DNA of 64,000 bases. Source: Halorientalis salina (GTDB lineage Archaea > Halobacteriota > Halobacteria > Halobacteriales > Haloarculaceae). Numbering within the stretch: the first letter of the stretch is position 1; the number at the start of each line of letters is the position of its first letter. The notes beneath the pieces were generated by a model. It saw nothing but the letters and a program-made list of their open reading frames with translations. It was not told the origin of the DNA and searched no databases. The position numbers and the translations under genes are program-made. The stretch lies in assembly GCF_005049285.1 (NCBI RefSeq), contig NZ_SOSC01000004.1, forward strand, positions 227,149-291,148. Direction: 5' to 3'. Of the stretch, positions 57,207-64,000 are shown piece by piece.

Positions 57207-57878
57207 TCACTGCTCGTCGCCGAACTCGCTGCCGAGTGCGTTCGCGAGTGCGAGCAGGAACCCCATGCCGCGCTGCGTGTCGGGGTCCCGGAGCGTCCCG
57301 ACGAGCCCGCGGAGTCCCGGTGACTCCGCGGCCTCGCCGCTGGCTTCGCCGACGGCGGCCAGCATCGATTCGAGGCCGCTGGCGACGTCGTCGTCCGCGG
57401 CGGTGTCGGCGAGTTCGCCCAGTCGGCTGCCCGTCGCGGTGAGGTTCATCACCATCTCGTCGTCCATCGCGGCCGTCACGAGCGAGAGCGTGTCGGCCAG
57501 CGCCAGCACGTCGTCGAGCGTGCCCGAGCGTTGCAGTCGGGCCAGCGTCTCGATGGCGTCGGCGAGGTCGCCGGCGTTCTCGCCAGTGGCCTCGCCAAGC
57601 TGTGCGAGTTCGTCCGTGGCCATGCCGTCGGCGGCGGCCCCGAGATCGTTCGCAGTGCCCGTGAGCGACATGATCATCTCGTCGTCCAGCGCCGAGGTGG
57701 CGACGGCCGTCCCGTCCAGCAGGTCGTTGACCTCGCCGAGGTGGCCGAGGAAGCGCGCGACCTCCTCGGGGTTCTCGGCGATGGCCTCCTTGACGTCCGG
57801 TGGGAGTTCCTCGTCGACCGACGCCTCGGGTTCGGCCTCGGCGTCGACGGTCGTCTCGTCGGTGTCTGATTCGGACAT
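57207..57878 (-). CDS. DUF1641 family protein
   Basis: A 223-aa acidic helical protein with an Asp/Glu-rich N-terminal tail. A repeated motif (SALDDEMIMSLTGTANDLG and AAMDDEMVMNLTATGSRLG) shows an internal duplication. DUF1641 proteins occur beside sulfide:quinone-type oxidoreductases and formate dehydrogenases. Here it follows the SQR-like gene by ten bases and may be an assembly or membrane-docking partner of it. Confidence 0.85.
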   Translation of the reverse strand: MSESDTDETTVDAEAEPEASVDEELPPDVKEAIAENPEEVARFLGHLGEVNDLLDGTAVATSALDDEMIMSLTGTANDLGAAADGMATDELAQLGEATGENAGDLADAIETLARLQRSGTLDDVLALADTLSLVTAAMDDEMVMNLTATGSRLGELADTAADDDVASGLESMLAAVGEASGEAAESPGLRGLVGTLRDPDTQRGMGFLLALANALGSEFGDEQ

Positions 57879-57888
57879 GCTGGTCACC

Positions 57889-59031
57889 TCACAGGAGTCC
57901 CCTGGCGGTCAGCCAGTAGGACTCGTTGTAGCCGAGTTTCGCCCAGTGGACGGGTTTCGACGGTTTTCTGACCGTCGGCTGGGTGCCGTACTCGAAGTCG
58001 ACGAACGTCGCCTCGTCCATGCCGGCCTCGATGAAGCAGATGGTCTTGCCCTGGTAGGTCGCCGTCGGGGTCTCCCCGCGGACGTGGCTGGCAAGGCGGT
58101 CGGCGACGACGCCGGCCTCGTAGTGGGCGACGCTGCCGGCCTTGCTCGTGGGTACGTCCGCGATGTCGCCGAGCGCGTAGACGTCTTCGGCTTCGGTGGC
58201 TTCGAGCGTGTGCTTGTCCACGTCGACCCAGCCGTCCTCGGAGAGCCCCGCGTCGACGACCAGGTCGCTGCCGTGGTGGGGTGGAATGCCCACCAGCAGG
58301 TCGTAGTCGAGTTCCTTGCCCTCCATCGAGTGGAGGACGCCCTCGTCGGGGTCGACCTCGTCGGCGTTGAAGAACGTCTCCAGGTTGATGTCGCGTTCCT
58401 CGAACGCCGCGCTGGCCCAGTCCGCGATGTTCTGGATCGCGTGGGCGCGCTGGATCGGGTAGGTGTACGTGATCTCGACGTCCTCGCGGAGCCCGCGCTC
58501 CCGGAACCAGGCGTCAGCCATGAGGACGAACTCCACGGGCGCGGCCGGGCACATGTGGGGCGTCCCGATCACGGAGAGGACGAGGTGGCCCTCGGTGAAG
58601 TCGGCCAGTTCGTCGCGGAGCCGCTGGGCGCCCTCGGGGCCGTAGAAGTGGTGGCCGCCTTCGGCGAGCCCGTCGAGTTCGTCGGGGACGAGCTGGGCAC
58701 CCAGGCCGAGGGTGAGGTAGTCGTACCGCAGTGGCCGCCCGTCGCGAAGCGTGAGCCGCTTGTCGTCGGTGTCGATGGCTTCGACGCGGTCGTTGCGGAT
58801 GTCGATGCGTCTGTCGACGAGGTCGGCCAGCGGTCGCTTGGCGTCGTCGACTGTCTTCTTCCCGAAGGGGACGTACAGGAAGGTCGGCTTGTACACGTGG
58901 TCCTCGCCGTCCGAGACGAGGATCACCTCGACGTCCCCGGATTCGAGTTCCGGTTTCAGTTCGTCGGCCAGGCGGTTGGCGAGCACGGTGCCGCCCGTCC
59001 CCCCGCCGACGATCGCGATAGTCTCTGTCAT
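57889..59031 (-). CDS. Sulfide:quinone oxidoreductase-like FAD protein
   Basis: A 380-aa flavoprotein of the disulfide reductase fold. The FAD-binding GGGTGGTVLANRLADEL is at the N-terminus. TPHMCPAAPVEF holds a conserved cysteine near residue 160, and EDVYALGDIADVPTSKAGS is the second FAD segment. One active-site Cys rather than the usual pair/triple of true SQR is visible, so it may act on another sulfur carrier. It lies downstream of tusA- and dsrE-like genes, pointing to persulfide metabolism. Confidence 0.87.
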   Translation of the reverse strand: MTETIAIVGGGTGGTVLANRLADELKPELESGDVEVILVSDGEDHVYKPTFLYVPFGKKTVDDAKRPLADLVDRRIDIRNDRVEAIDTDDKRLTLRDGRPLRYDYLTLGLGAQLVPDELDGLAEGGHHFYGPEGAQRLRDELADFTEGHLVLSVIGTPHMCPAAPVEFVLMADAWFRERGLREDVEITYTYPIQRAHAIQNIADWASAAFEERDINLETFFNADEVDPDEGVLHSMEGKELDYDLLVGIPPHHGSDLVVDAGLSEDGWVDVDKHTLEATEAEDVYALGDIADVPTSKAGSVAHYEAGVVADRLASHVRGETPTATYQGKTICFIEAGMDEATFVDFEYGTQPTVRKPSKPVHWAKLGYNESYWLTARGLL

Positions 59032-59079
59032 TGTTCTAAGTACATCTGTAGTTGTATGCGATTCGTGGGGAGCATGCCG

Positions 59080-59322
59080 TCAGTTCGTCTCGACGTACAT
59101 GCTCCAGTAGTCGTCCTGTTCGACGACCTCGAGCAGGTCGTGGCCGGCTTCGTCCAGCCACTCGGGCACGTCGCCTTTCGAGCCGCTGTCGGACGTCTGC
59201 AGTTCGATGACGGTGCCCGGGTCTGCCTCCTTGACCTTGCCGATGAGGTCCATCAGCGGGCCGGGGCAGGTCGAACCGCGGGCGTCGATCGTTACGTCGG
59301 GGTCGTACTCTGTTTCGCTCAT
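59080..59322 (-). CDS. tusA: TusA-family sulfur carrier
   Basis: An 80-aa protein. The signature IDARGSTCPGPLMDLIGKVK contains the CPxP motif whose Cys carries persulfide sulfur. It is the standard size for TusA/SirA. It lies 48 bases upstream of the SQR-like gene on the same strand and probably hands sulfur to or from it. Confidence 0.92.
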   Translation of the reverse strand: MSETEYDPDVTIDARGSTCPGPLMDLIGKVKEADPGTVIELQTSDSGSKGDVPEWLDEAGHDLLEVVEQDDYWSMYVETN

Positions 59323-59367
59323 TGTGATCTCCTGTGTGGGTTGTGTAGTGTGTGGTTTCGTGGCTGT

Positions 59368-59766
59368 TCAGACGAAGACGATCTGTTTGTCCTGGGCGCG
59401 GTTGAGGAAGCCCGCGACGCCGAGGGTGTCCTCGAAGACGTCGACGTAGTCGTCGAGGTCGGTGTCGAGCAGGTCCATCGCCATCTCGCAGGCCCACAGC
59501 TTCAGCGGCCCGATCTCCTGGGCCTGCTGGAACTGCTCGGTGAACAGCGGGACGTCCGCGTCCTCGGCGTCCTGCATCGCTCGCCCGACGGGACCGACGT
59601 CGAAGTCGCCGGTCTCGACGACTTCCTCGTCGAAGGCCAGCAACCCGTCCATCGTCACGAACACCTCGACGGGGATGTCCGACGCCGCTGCGACCGACCC
59701 GATCGTGCTTACTGCCTGCACACGCGCGAGCTCGTTCGACGCCAGGACGATTGCATATCCTGTCAT
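59368..59766 (-). CDS. DsrE/DsrF-like sulfur-relay protein
   Basis: A 132-aa protein of the DsrE/DrsH fold (MTGYAIVLASNELARVQAVS, VEVFVTMDGLLAF). IGPLKLWACEMAMDLL holds the single conserved Cys as persulfide acceptor. It is the first gene of the dsrE-tusA-SQR-DUF1641 unit; a minus-strand CTATATACC element about 37 bases upstream is the probable promoter. Confidence 0.87.
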   Translation of the reverse strand: MTGYAIVLASNELARVQAVSTIGSVAAASDIPVEVFVTMDGLLAFDEEVVETGDFDVGPVGRAMQDAEDADVPLFTEQFQQAQEIGPLKLWACEMAMDLLDTDLDDYVDVFEDTLGVAGFLNRAQDKQIVFV

Positions 59767-59906
59767 AGCACTCTCACAGGTGTCTCTACGACATCCGGGT
59801 ATATAGTATTGTGGCACCATTCCAATACTCCGGGAAACTGTCCGCGGGCGGGATCGAGCGGGTGTCGCGGTCGTTTTTTGGTCCCCGGGGTCGTTGCACC
59901 GGTCAC

Positions 59907-60485
59907 ATGACCGTCCGCGAGGTGGCAGTCGAGGCCTACCGGGAAGGGCTTCCCGCGCTCGGTGCCAGCGTCGTGGGCGGACTCCTCGCGGGCGTCGTCC
60001 TCGGGGGGATGCGGGGGGAGTTCCGCGCCGTTCCGGGGCTCCTCGTGCTGGTGCCGGCGCTGCTGGCGACCCGGGGGAACGTCTACGGCTCGCTGGGGGC
60101 GCGCATCGCGACCGCGCTCCACCAGGGACTGATCGAACCGCGCGTTCGGACCGGCGACGACCGCCTCCAGCGGGCCGTCGCGGCCGCCATCGCCAACGGC
60201 CTGCTCGCGAGCACGTTCGCCGCCGTCGTCGCCTTTCTCGTCCTCACCCTCATCGGCTCAGGGCCCGCCCCGATCGCGACGCTCGTGGCCATCGCCCTGC
60301 TGGCCGGCCTCCTCTCGGGCATCGCGCTGTCCCTGACCGTCGTCCTCGTCGTGTTCGCGGGCTATCGACGCGGGTACAACCCCGACACGCTCGTCGGTCC
60401 CATCGTCACGACGGCGGGCGACGTCTTCGGCGTCGCCTTCCTGTTGCTCGCGGTGCGCGTCGTGCTGAGACTGGGGGGAACCTGA
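59907..60485 (+). CDS. MgtE-like integral membrane protein, subunit 1
   Basis: A 192-aa protein with five hydrophobic helices matching the membrane domain of MgtE/SLC41 magnesium channels (GLLVLVPALLATRGNVYGSLGA, NPDTLVGPIVTTAGDVFG). It lacks the cytoplasmic N and CBS gating domains. It overlaps the next gene (TGATG), which encodes a second copy of the same domain, so the two would form a heterodimeric pore. A CGTTTTTTG element about 30 bases upstream is the likely promoter. Confidence 0.83.
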   Translation: MTVREVAVEAYREGLPALGASVVGGLLAGVVLGGMRGEFRAVPGLLVLVPALLATRGNVYGSLGARIATALHQGLIEPRVRTGDDRLQRAVAAAIANGLLASTFAAVVAFLVLTLIGSGPAPIATLVAIALLAGLLSGIALSLTVVLVVFAGYRRGYNPDTLVGPIVTTAGDVFGVAFLLLAVRVVLRLGGT

Positions 60486-61042
60486 TGACGACGGACTGGA
60501 CCGTTCGGGCGATCATGCGCGCCGGCCTCCCGATCCTGCTCACGCTCACGCTCGTCGAGATCGGCAGCGGGCTCGTCCTCGGGAGCTTCGAGGCCTCGTT
60601 GTTGCGCTATCCCACGTTGCTGGTACTCGTCCCAGTCACTATCGGGACGGCGGGGAACCTGGGGAGTATCCTCGCGGCGCGGCTCTCGACGGTGTTTCAC
60701 CTCGGCTTGCTCTCTTTCGAACCGGACGACGAACTCCTGGTCGGGAACGCGCTGGCGACGGTCGCACTCGCGTTGACGCTGTTCCCGGTCGTCGGGGCCG
60801 GCGCGTGGGGGCTCCAGGCCGTCGTCGGCGGGAACCGGCTGTCGCTTGGAACCATCGTGCTCGTCGCGTTCACGAGCGGTGCGGTGCTGTCGGTGCTGGC
60901 CGTCGTCGTCACGCTCATGACAACCTACGCGGCCTACCGGTTCGGGCTGGACCCTGACGACGTCGTGGTCCCGGTCGTCACCAACGTCTGTGACGTACTC
61001 GGCGTTCTGGTCCTCGTGGGCGTCGTCACCGTCCTGGTGTGA
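60485..61042 (+). CDS. MgtE-like integral membrane protein, subunit 2
   Basis: A 185-aa five-helix protein with matching family features: LLVLVPVTIGTAGNLGSILA, AYRFGLDPDDVVVPVVTNVC and DVLGV. It is about the size of subunit 1 and translationally coupled to it. Magnesium or another divalent ion is the expected substrate. Absence of gating domains in both halves means regulation must differ from bacterial MgtE. Confidence 0.83.
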   Translation: MTTDWTVRAIMRAGLPILLTLTLVEIGSGLVLGSFEASLLRYPTLLVLVPVTIGTAGNLGSILAARLSTVFHLGLLSFEPDDELLVGNALATVALALTLFPVVGAGAWGLQAVVGGNRLSLGTIVLVAFTSGAVLSVLAVVVTLMTTYAAYRFGLDPDDVVVPVVTNVCDVLGVLVLVGVVTVLV

Positions 61043-61046
61043 TCGG

Positions 61047-62474
61047 TCAGGCACCGGCGGCGGGGAACCGGAGCGTGATCTTCGCGCCCCCCATCTCGTC
61101 ACAGGAGTCACAGACCAGTTCGCCGCCGGCTGCAGTGACGACCCAGTTGACCAGCCACAGCCCCAGCCCGGTCGCGTGTTCTAGGTCCGTCTCGCGACCG
61201 GTCGTGAGCGCTACCCGCTCGGTCTCGGGGATACCCGGGCCGTCGTCGACGACGGTTATCGAGACCATCTCCGGGCCCGCGTCGTCGCTGTGGTCCGCCT
61301 CGTCGCCGGCTTCGCGACGGATCGTCACCCGGACGCTCGGCGGGTCGCTGTCGTTGTGGTCGATCCCGTTGCGGACCAGTTCCTCGATGGCGAACGTCAG
61401 CCCGTCGGTCGTTCGGGCGCGCAGTTCCTCCGGGGCCTGAACGGTCAGGTCGGCCCGGGTGTACTCCCGGGCGAGCGCCGCGACGGTGGTCTCTGCGACG
61501 TCGACGACGTCGAGGGCGCGGCGGTTGGCCGAACTCTCCCGGAGCGCGGCCTCGACCCGGCGCGCCTTGTCCGAGAGCGCGACGAGTTCCGAGGCGGCCT
61601 CTTCGATGGCGTCCAGGTTCGGGTCGGCCCCGATCGTCGATTCGAGTTGCTCGGTCCGCCCCTGGACGACGGTCATGCGGTTGCGGACGTTGTGCCGCAG
61701 CACTCGCGTCAGCACCGTCAGCCGCTGTTCGCGGAGCTTCCGTTCGGTTACTTCCCGGGCCGTCCCGGCCAGTCCCTCAACTGTCCCGTCGTCGTCGGTC
61801 AGCGGCGTGACGTTGAACTCGTAGGTGACCCGGTCGCCGACGGCGGTGAGCAGCGCCCCCTCCCGGGTCTCGGTCACCCCCTCGGAAGCGGCGGACTCGA
61901 CCGCGTCCGCGAGCCGCTCTCTGTCCTCCCGGACGACGAGGTCCGGGAGGGCCGCCCCCGTCAACGCCTCCTCGTCGTAGACGGTCAGGTCGAGCAGTTC
62001 CCGGTTCCACTGCCGGAACGACCCGTCGGGACCGAGGACGTACGCCACGTCCGCGATGGTGTTCAGCACGCTCCGCGTGAAGGCGGTCGAGCCGTCGTGG
62101 TCGCTGCTCCCGACGGCCTGCTCGATTCGATGAGTGAGCAGTGCGGTGGGCGGGTCGGTCGGGTCCCCGCTCAGGACCTCCGTCGCACCGGCGGCGAGTG
62201 CCTCTGTAGCCACGGCGGGGTCGCCGACCACGACGACCGGGCGATCGACGGCCCCGGCTTCGACGGCGTCGAGGACCTCGCCCCAGCCCGTGCCAGTCGG
62301 GCCGTGCGCGACGACCACACAGTCGAGGGCCGGCAATCGCTCCCGGAGCTGGGACACGTCCGCGAGCTGTTCGACCTGGAGCGACTCGGACGCGACCGGG
62401 AGCGTGTCCCGCTGTCCGACCCCCATCGGACCGAGATATCCAACCCGAACCGTCGACCCCGCCCTCTCGTCCAT
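61047..62474 (-). CDS. Degenerate receiver-PAS histidine kinase
   Basis: A 475-aa soluble kinase. The N-terminal 110 residues resemble a receiver fold (LPALDCVVVAHGPTGTG) without the acceptor Asp. A PAS domain (about 125-245), a HisKA-type helix LTRVLRHNVRNRMTVVQ (His261) and a HATPase ending HATGLGLWLVNWVVTAAGG follow. Its stop is four bases from the convergent MgtE gene. The input signal is unknown. Confidence 0.88.
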   Translation of the reverse strand: MDERAGSTVRVGYLGPMGVGQRDTLPVASESLQVEQLADVSQLRERLPALDCVVVAHGPTGTGWGEVLDAVEAGAVDRPVVVVGDPAVATEALAAGATEVLSGDPTDPPTALLTHRIEQAVGSSDHDGSTAFTRSVLNTIADVAYVLGPDGSFRQWNRELLDLTVYDEEALTGAALPDLVVREDRERLADAVESAASEGVTETREGALLTAVGDRVTYEFNVTPLTDDDGTVEGLAGTAREVTERKLREQRLTVLTRVLRHNVRNRMTVVQGRTEQLESTIGADPNLDAIEEAASELVALSDKARRVEAALRESSANRRALDVVDVAETTVAALAREYTRADLTVQAPEELRARTTDGLTFAIEELVRNGIDHNDSDPPSVRVTIRREAGDEADHSDDAGPEMVSITVVDDGPGIPETERVALTTGRETDLEHATGLGLWLVNWVVTAAGGELVCDSCDEMGGAKITLRFPAAGA

Positions 62475-62569
62475 CGTCCCCAGTTTGTGGCCACCGCTGA
62501 CAAAGAAGTTCGCCGGATTTCGACCGTCGAACTCGGCGAACGCCCCGGCCGTCGATAGTCAGGGCTTTG

Positions 62570-63619
62570 ATGGACAGGGCCCTACGGGCGGCCAGCATGG
62601 CCACGCCGGTCGGGACACTGCTCGCTGACGTGTTCTTCCGAGTGGCGAAAATCACCGTCTTCCTCGCCATCGGCGTGGGCCTGGCCAACGTCGCCATCCA
62701 GTTCGGAGCCGTCGAGTACGTGACGGGGCTGGCGAAGCCGCTGACGCGACCCGCGAACCTGCCGCCAGAGGTCGGGACGGCCATCCTGGCGACGACGGCC
62801 TCCCCGACGGCCGGCTACGGGATGCTCGCCGAGTACCGCGAGGCTGGCCTGCTCGACGACCGCGCGACGCTCGTCGCCGTCACGATGAACACGTTCTTCG
62901 GGTTCGCCCAGCACATCTTCACCTTCTACGCCCCCGTCCTGATCCCGATTCTCGGCCTGCAGGTCGGCCTGTTGTACGTCGGTGCCCGCGCGCTCATCGC
63001 GCTGGCGATCACGCTCACCGGCGTCGCGGCCGGGGCACTCCTGCTCTCGGACGCCAACGTCGACACGACGGTCGAGACCGACGCCGGGACCGGGACGGAA
63101 ATTCCCGACGGCGGCACCGACGACGGGAGCGAGGGGCCGACCGGAACGCGAGGGAAACTCCGCGCCGCCGGGGTCGAGACCGTCGCGAAGATCCGCGAGA
63201 TCCTGCCGCGACTCGCGGCGGTCTACCTCCTCGTCGTCGTGCTGGTCGACCGCTACGACCAGATCGAACAGTGGCTCTCACTGCCGGACATCGCGGGGGC
63301 CGTCGAGCCGATGACGAGTGCACTCGGCCTCCCGGGTGCCGCGGTGCCGACCATCGCCGTCTTCGCCATCGACACCACCAACGGCGCGATCTTCATCGCC
63401 CCCTTCGTCGAGAACGGCACGTTCACCCCGCGTCAGGCCGTTGCGACGATGCTCGTCGGCGGGATCGTCTCCTTCGCCGTCTCGACGTTCAAACGGTCGA
63501 TCCCCTTCCAGTACGGCATCTGGGGCGCGGAGTTCGGCTCGAAGGTGATCCTGGTCAACACCGCGCTCAAGGTGGTGTTCATCGGCGTCGCGCTGGCGCT
63601 GTTGCTGTCCCCACTCTGA
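62570..63619 (+). CDS. Nucleoside-recognition (Gate) domain membrane protein
   Basis: A 349-aa polytopic protein with two Gate-type halves separated by a Thr/Asp/Gly-rich cytoplasmic linker (about 160-195). Visible segments are VEYVTGLAKPLTRPANLPPE with TTASPTAGYGMLAEY in the first half, and LGLPGAAVPTIAVFAIDTTN in the second. Relatives include spore-maturation proteins and nucleoside transporters; the substrate is unknown. The ATG after a TTG is used. Confidence 0.83.
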   Translation: MDRALRAASMATPVGTLLADVFFRVAKITVFLAIGVGLANVAIQFGAVEYVTGLAKPLTRPANLPPEVGTAILATTASPTAGYGMLAEYREAGLLDDRATLVAVTMNTFFGFAQHIFTFYAPVLIPILGLQVGLLYVGARALIALAITLTGVAAGALLLSDANVDTTVETDAGTGTEIPDGGTDDGSEGPTGTRGKLRAAGVETVAKIREILPRLAAVYLLVVVLVDRYDQIEQWLSLPDIAGAVEPMTSALGLPGAAVPTIAVFAIDTTNGAIFIAPFVENGTFTPRQAVATMLVGGIVSFAVSTFKRSIPFQYGIWGAEFGSKVILVNTALKVVFIGVALALLLSPL

Positions 63620-64000
63620 AAAACGGGAAAACTCAGTCGCGTGTGATGCCGTCCGTTCAGAGCCCGTGTTTTGATCTTGAGATACTGACGGAGCACCCGA
63701 CGAACGACCGACCGAAACCCCGTTTAAACCCCCGACTTTGAGGGTTGTGAAATCGGCATCCGTACACACGGTGGTCCCGACTGTCATGCGGTTCGCTCGA
63801 AGGATGGACGAGAAATGGCTTATTCCTTCCGACTGTTCAACACCTTTGAGATAGGAAACACTCTCCACACAACTGCAGCGTGTCATAGAATCAGTCTCAG
63901 CCGGTCAGTAGAACTGCGAACCCAGCGTCTACCCTGAAGCGAACAACAGAGGGTTCTATTCTATCTCGAAACGGGCGAGTGTGTACTCCCGGTTCATATT
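63620..64000 (+). promoter_or_regulatory. Non-coding, AT-richer end region; probable leader of a downstream RNA gene
   Basis: No coding character is seen, and the region is visibly less GC-rich than the rest. Two similar promoter-like elements occur in tandem: CGAAACCCCGTTTAAACC (63713-63730) and CGAGAAATGGCTTATTCC (63809-63826). The window ends ...GGTTCATATT. Because haloarchaeal 16S rRNA begins ATTCCGGTTGATCCTGCC, the last bases could be the 16S 5' end. This is a prediction, not a demonstration. Confidence 0.4.

Noticed and set aside
57148..59910. 920-codon plus-strand open frame across the sulfur operon
   Set aside because: It spans four convincing minus-strand genes and has shadow-like Ser/Arg and Val/Asp composition.
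63278..63886. Minus-strand open frame at the window end (MTRCSCVESVSYL...)
   Set aside because: Mixed shadow of the Gate protein and non-coding DNA, with no family resemblance.
1..64000. CRISPR arrays and tRNA genes
   Set aside because: No regularly spaced 25-40 nt repeats and no cloverleaf/TTCGA-type T-loop context was noticed on either strand by eye.

Overview
The window is chromosomal DNA of a halophilic archaeon (class Halobacteria). The evidence is a high GC content with strongly acidic predicted proteins, an archaeal-type LeuRS, Bat-like PAS/GAF/HTH regulators, PGF-CTERM surface-protein signals, Tat lipoproteins, and many genes whose TATA box lies about 25-31 bases before the start codon, which implies leaderless transcripts. 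The genus cannot be fixed from the sequence alone; a Haloarcula-like member is a guess. I see about 65 genes. There is no CRISPR array, tRNA gene or intact transposase.

Layout. 0-2.5 kb: a membrane protein, prephenate dehydratase (pheA), an Hsp20 chaperone and a peroxiredoxin carrying a perfect 39-bp internal duplication. 2.6-12.4 kb: a large multi-PAS Bat-type regulator, a small winged-helix protein, leuS, a soluble chemotaxis-type transducer, a small membrane protein and an ornithine cyclodeaminase/alanine dehydrogenase homologue. 12.6-20.1 kb: two histidine kinases, hisG, a CapA-like protein, a TrmB-like regulator, rtcA, a SpoIIM-like membrane protein and a CBS protein. 20.1-21.0 kb: a palindrome-rich patch with one small membrane-protein gene and a displaced copy of the argF 3' end. 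21.0-30.2 kb: a complete LysW-dependent arginine cluster, argG-argH-lysW-argX-argC-argB-argD-argE-argF, all on the minus strand. It covers every step from glutamate to arginine except carbamoyl phosphate supply.

30.4-33.3 kb: a surface/regulatory cluster. It holds a PGF-CTERM secreted protein, a secreted coiled-coil protein, and a membrane-tethered regulator whose outer domain is a paralogue of the PGF-CTERM protein. 33.4-44.6 kb: small membrane proteins, a 2H phosphoesterase, two long PAS histidine kinases in tandem, an XPD/DinG-type helicase, a lipoprotein, a CDF metal transporter, a YfcE-like phosphoesterase and a zinc-finger mini-protein. 44.7-52.1 kb: a cupin, a HEAT-repeat/zinc-finger operon, a glutamine amidotransferase, and a Yip1-PH-(PQQ propeller)x2 envelope operon. 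52.3-54.4 kb: a SCO-TlpA-CcdA redox operon for copper/thiol delivery. 54.4-64 kb: an alpha/beta-hydrolase-like protein lacking the usual nucleophile, surE, a DsrE-TusA-SQR-DUF1641 sulfur operon, a split MgtE pair, another histidine kinase and a nucleoside-recognition (Gate) membrane protein. The last 380 bases look like a leader region, possibly that of a 16S rRNA.

The most unusual theme is a population of short perfect palindromes. They have 6-8 bp arms around either a 3-nt loop or an 11-nt TC(A/G)CT(T/G)CG(C/T)TC-like loop. They occur between genes and also in frame inside leuS, argB, argH and a histidine kinase. This resembles a palindromic element family that can insert into coding sequence.
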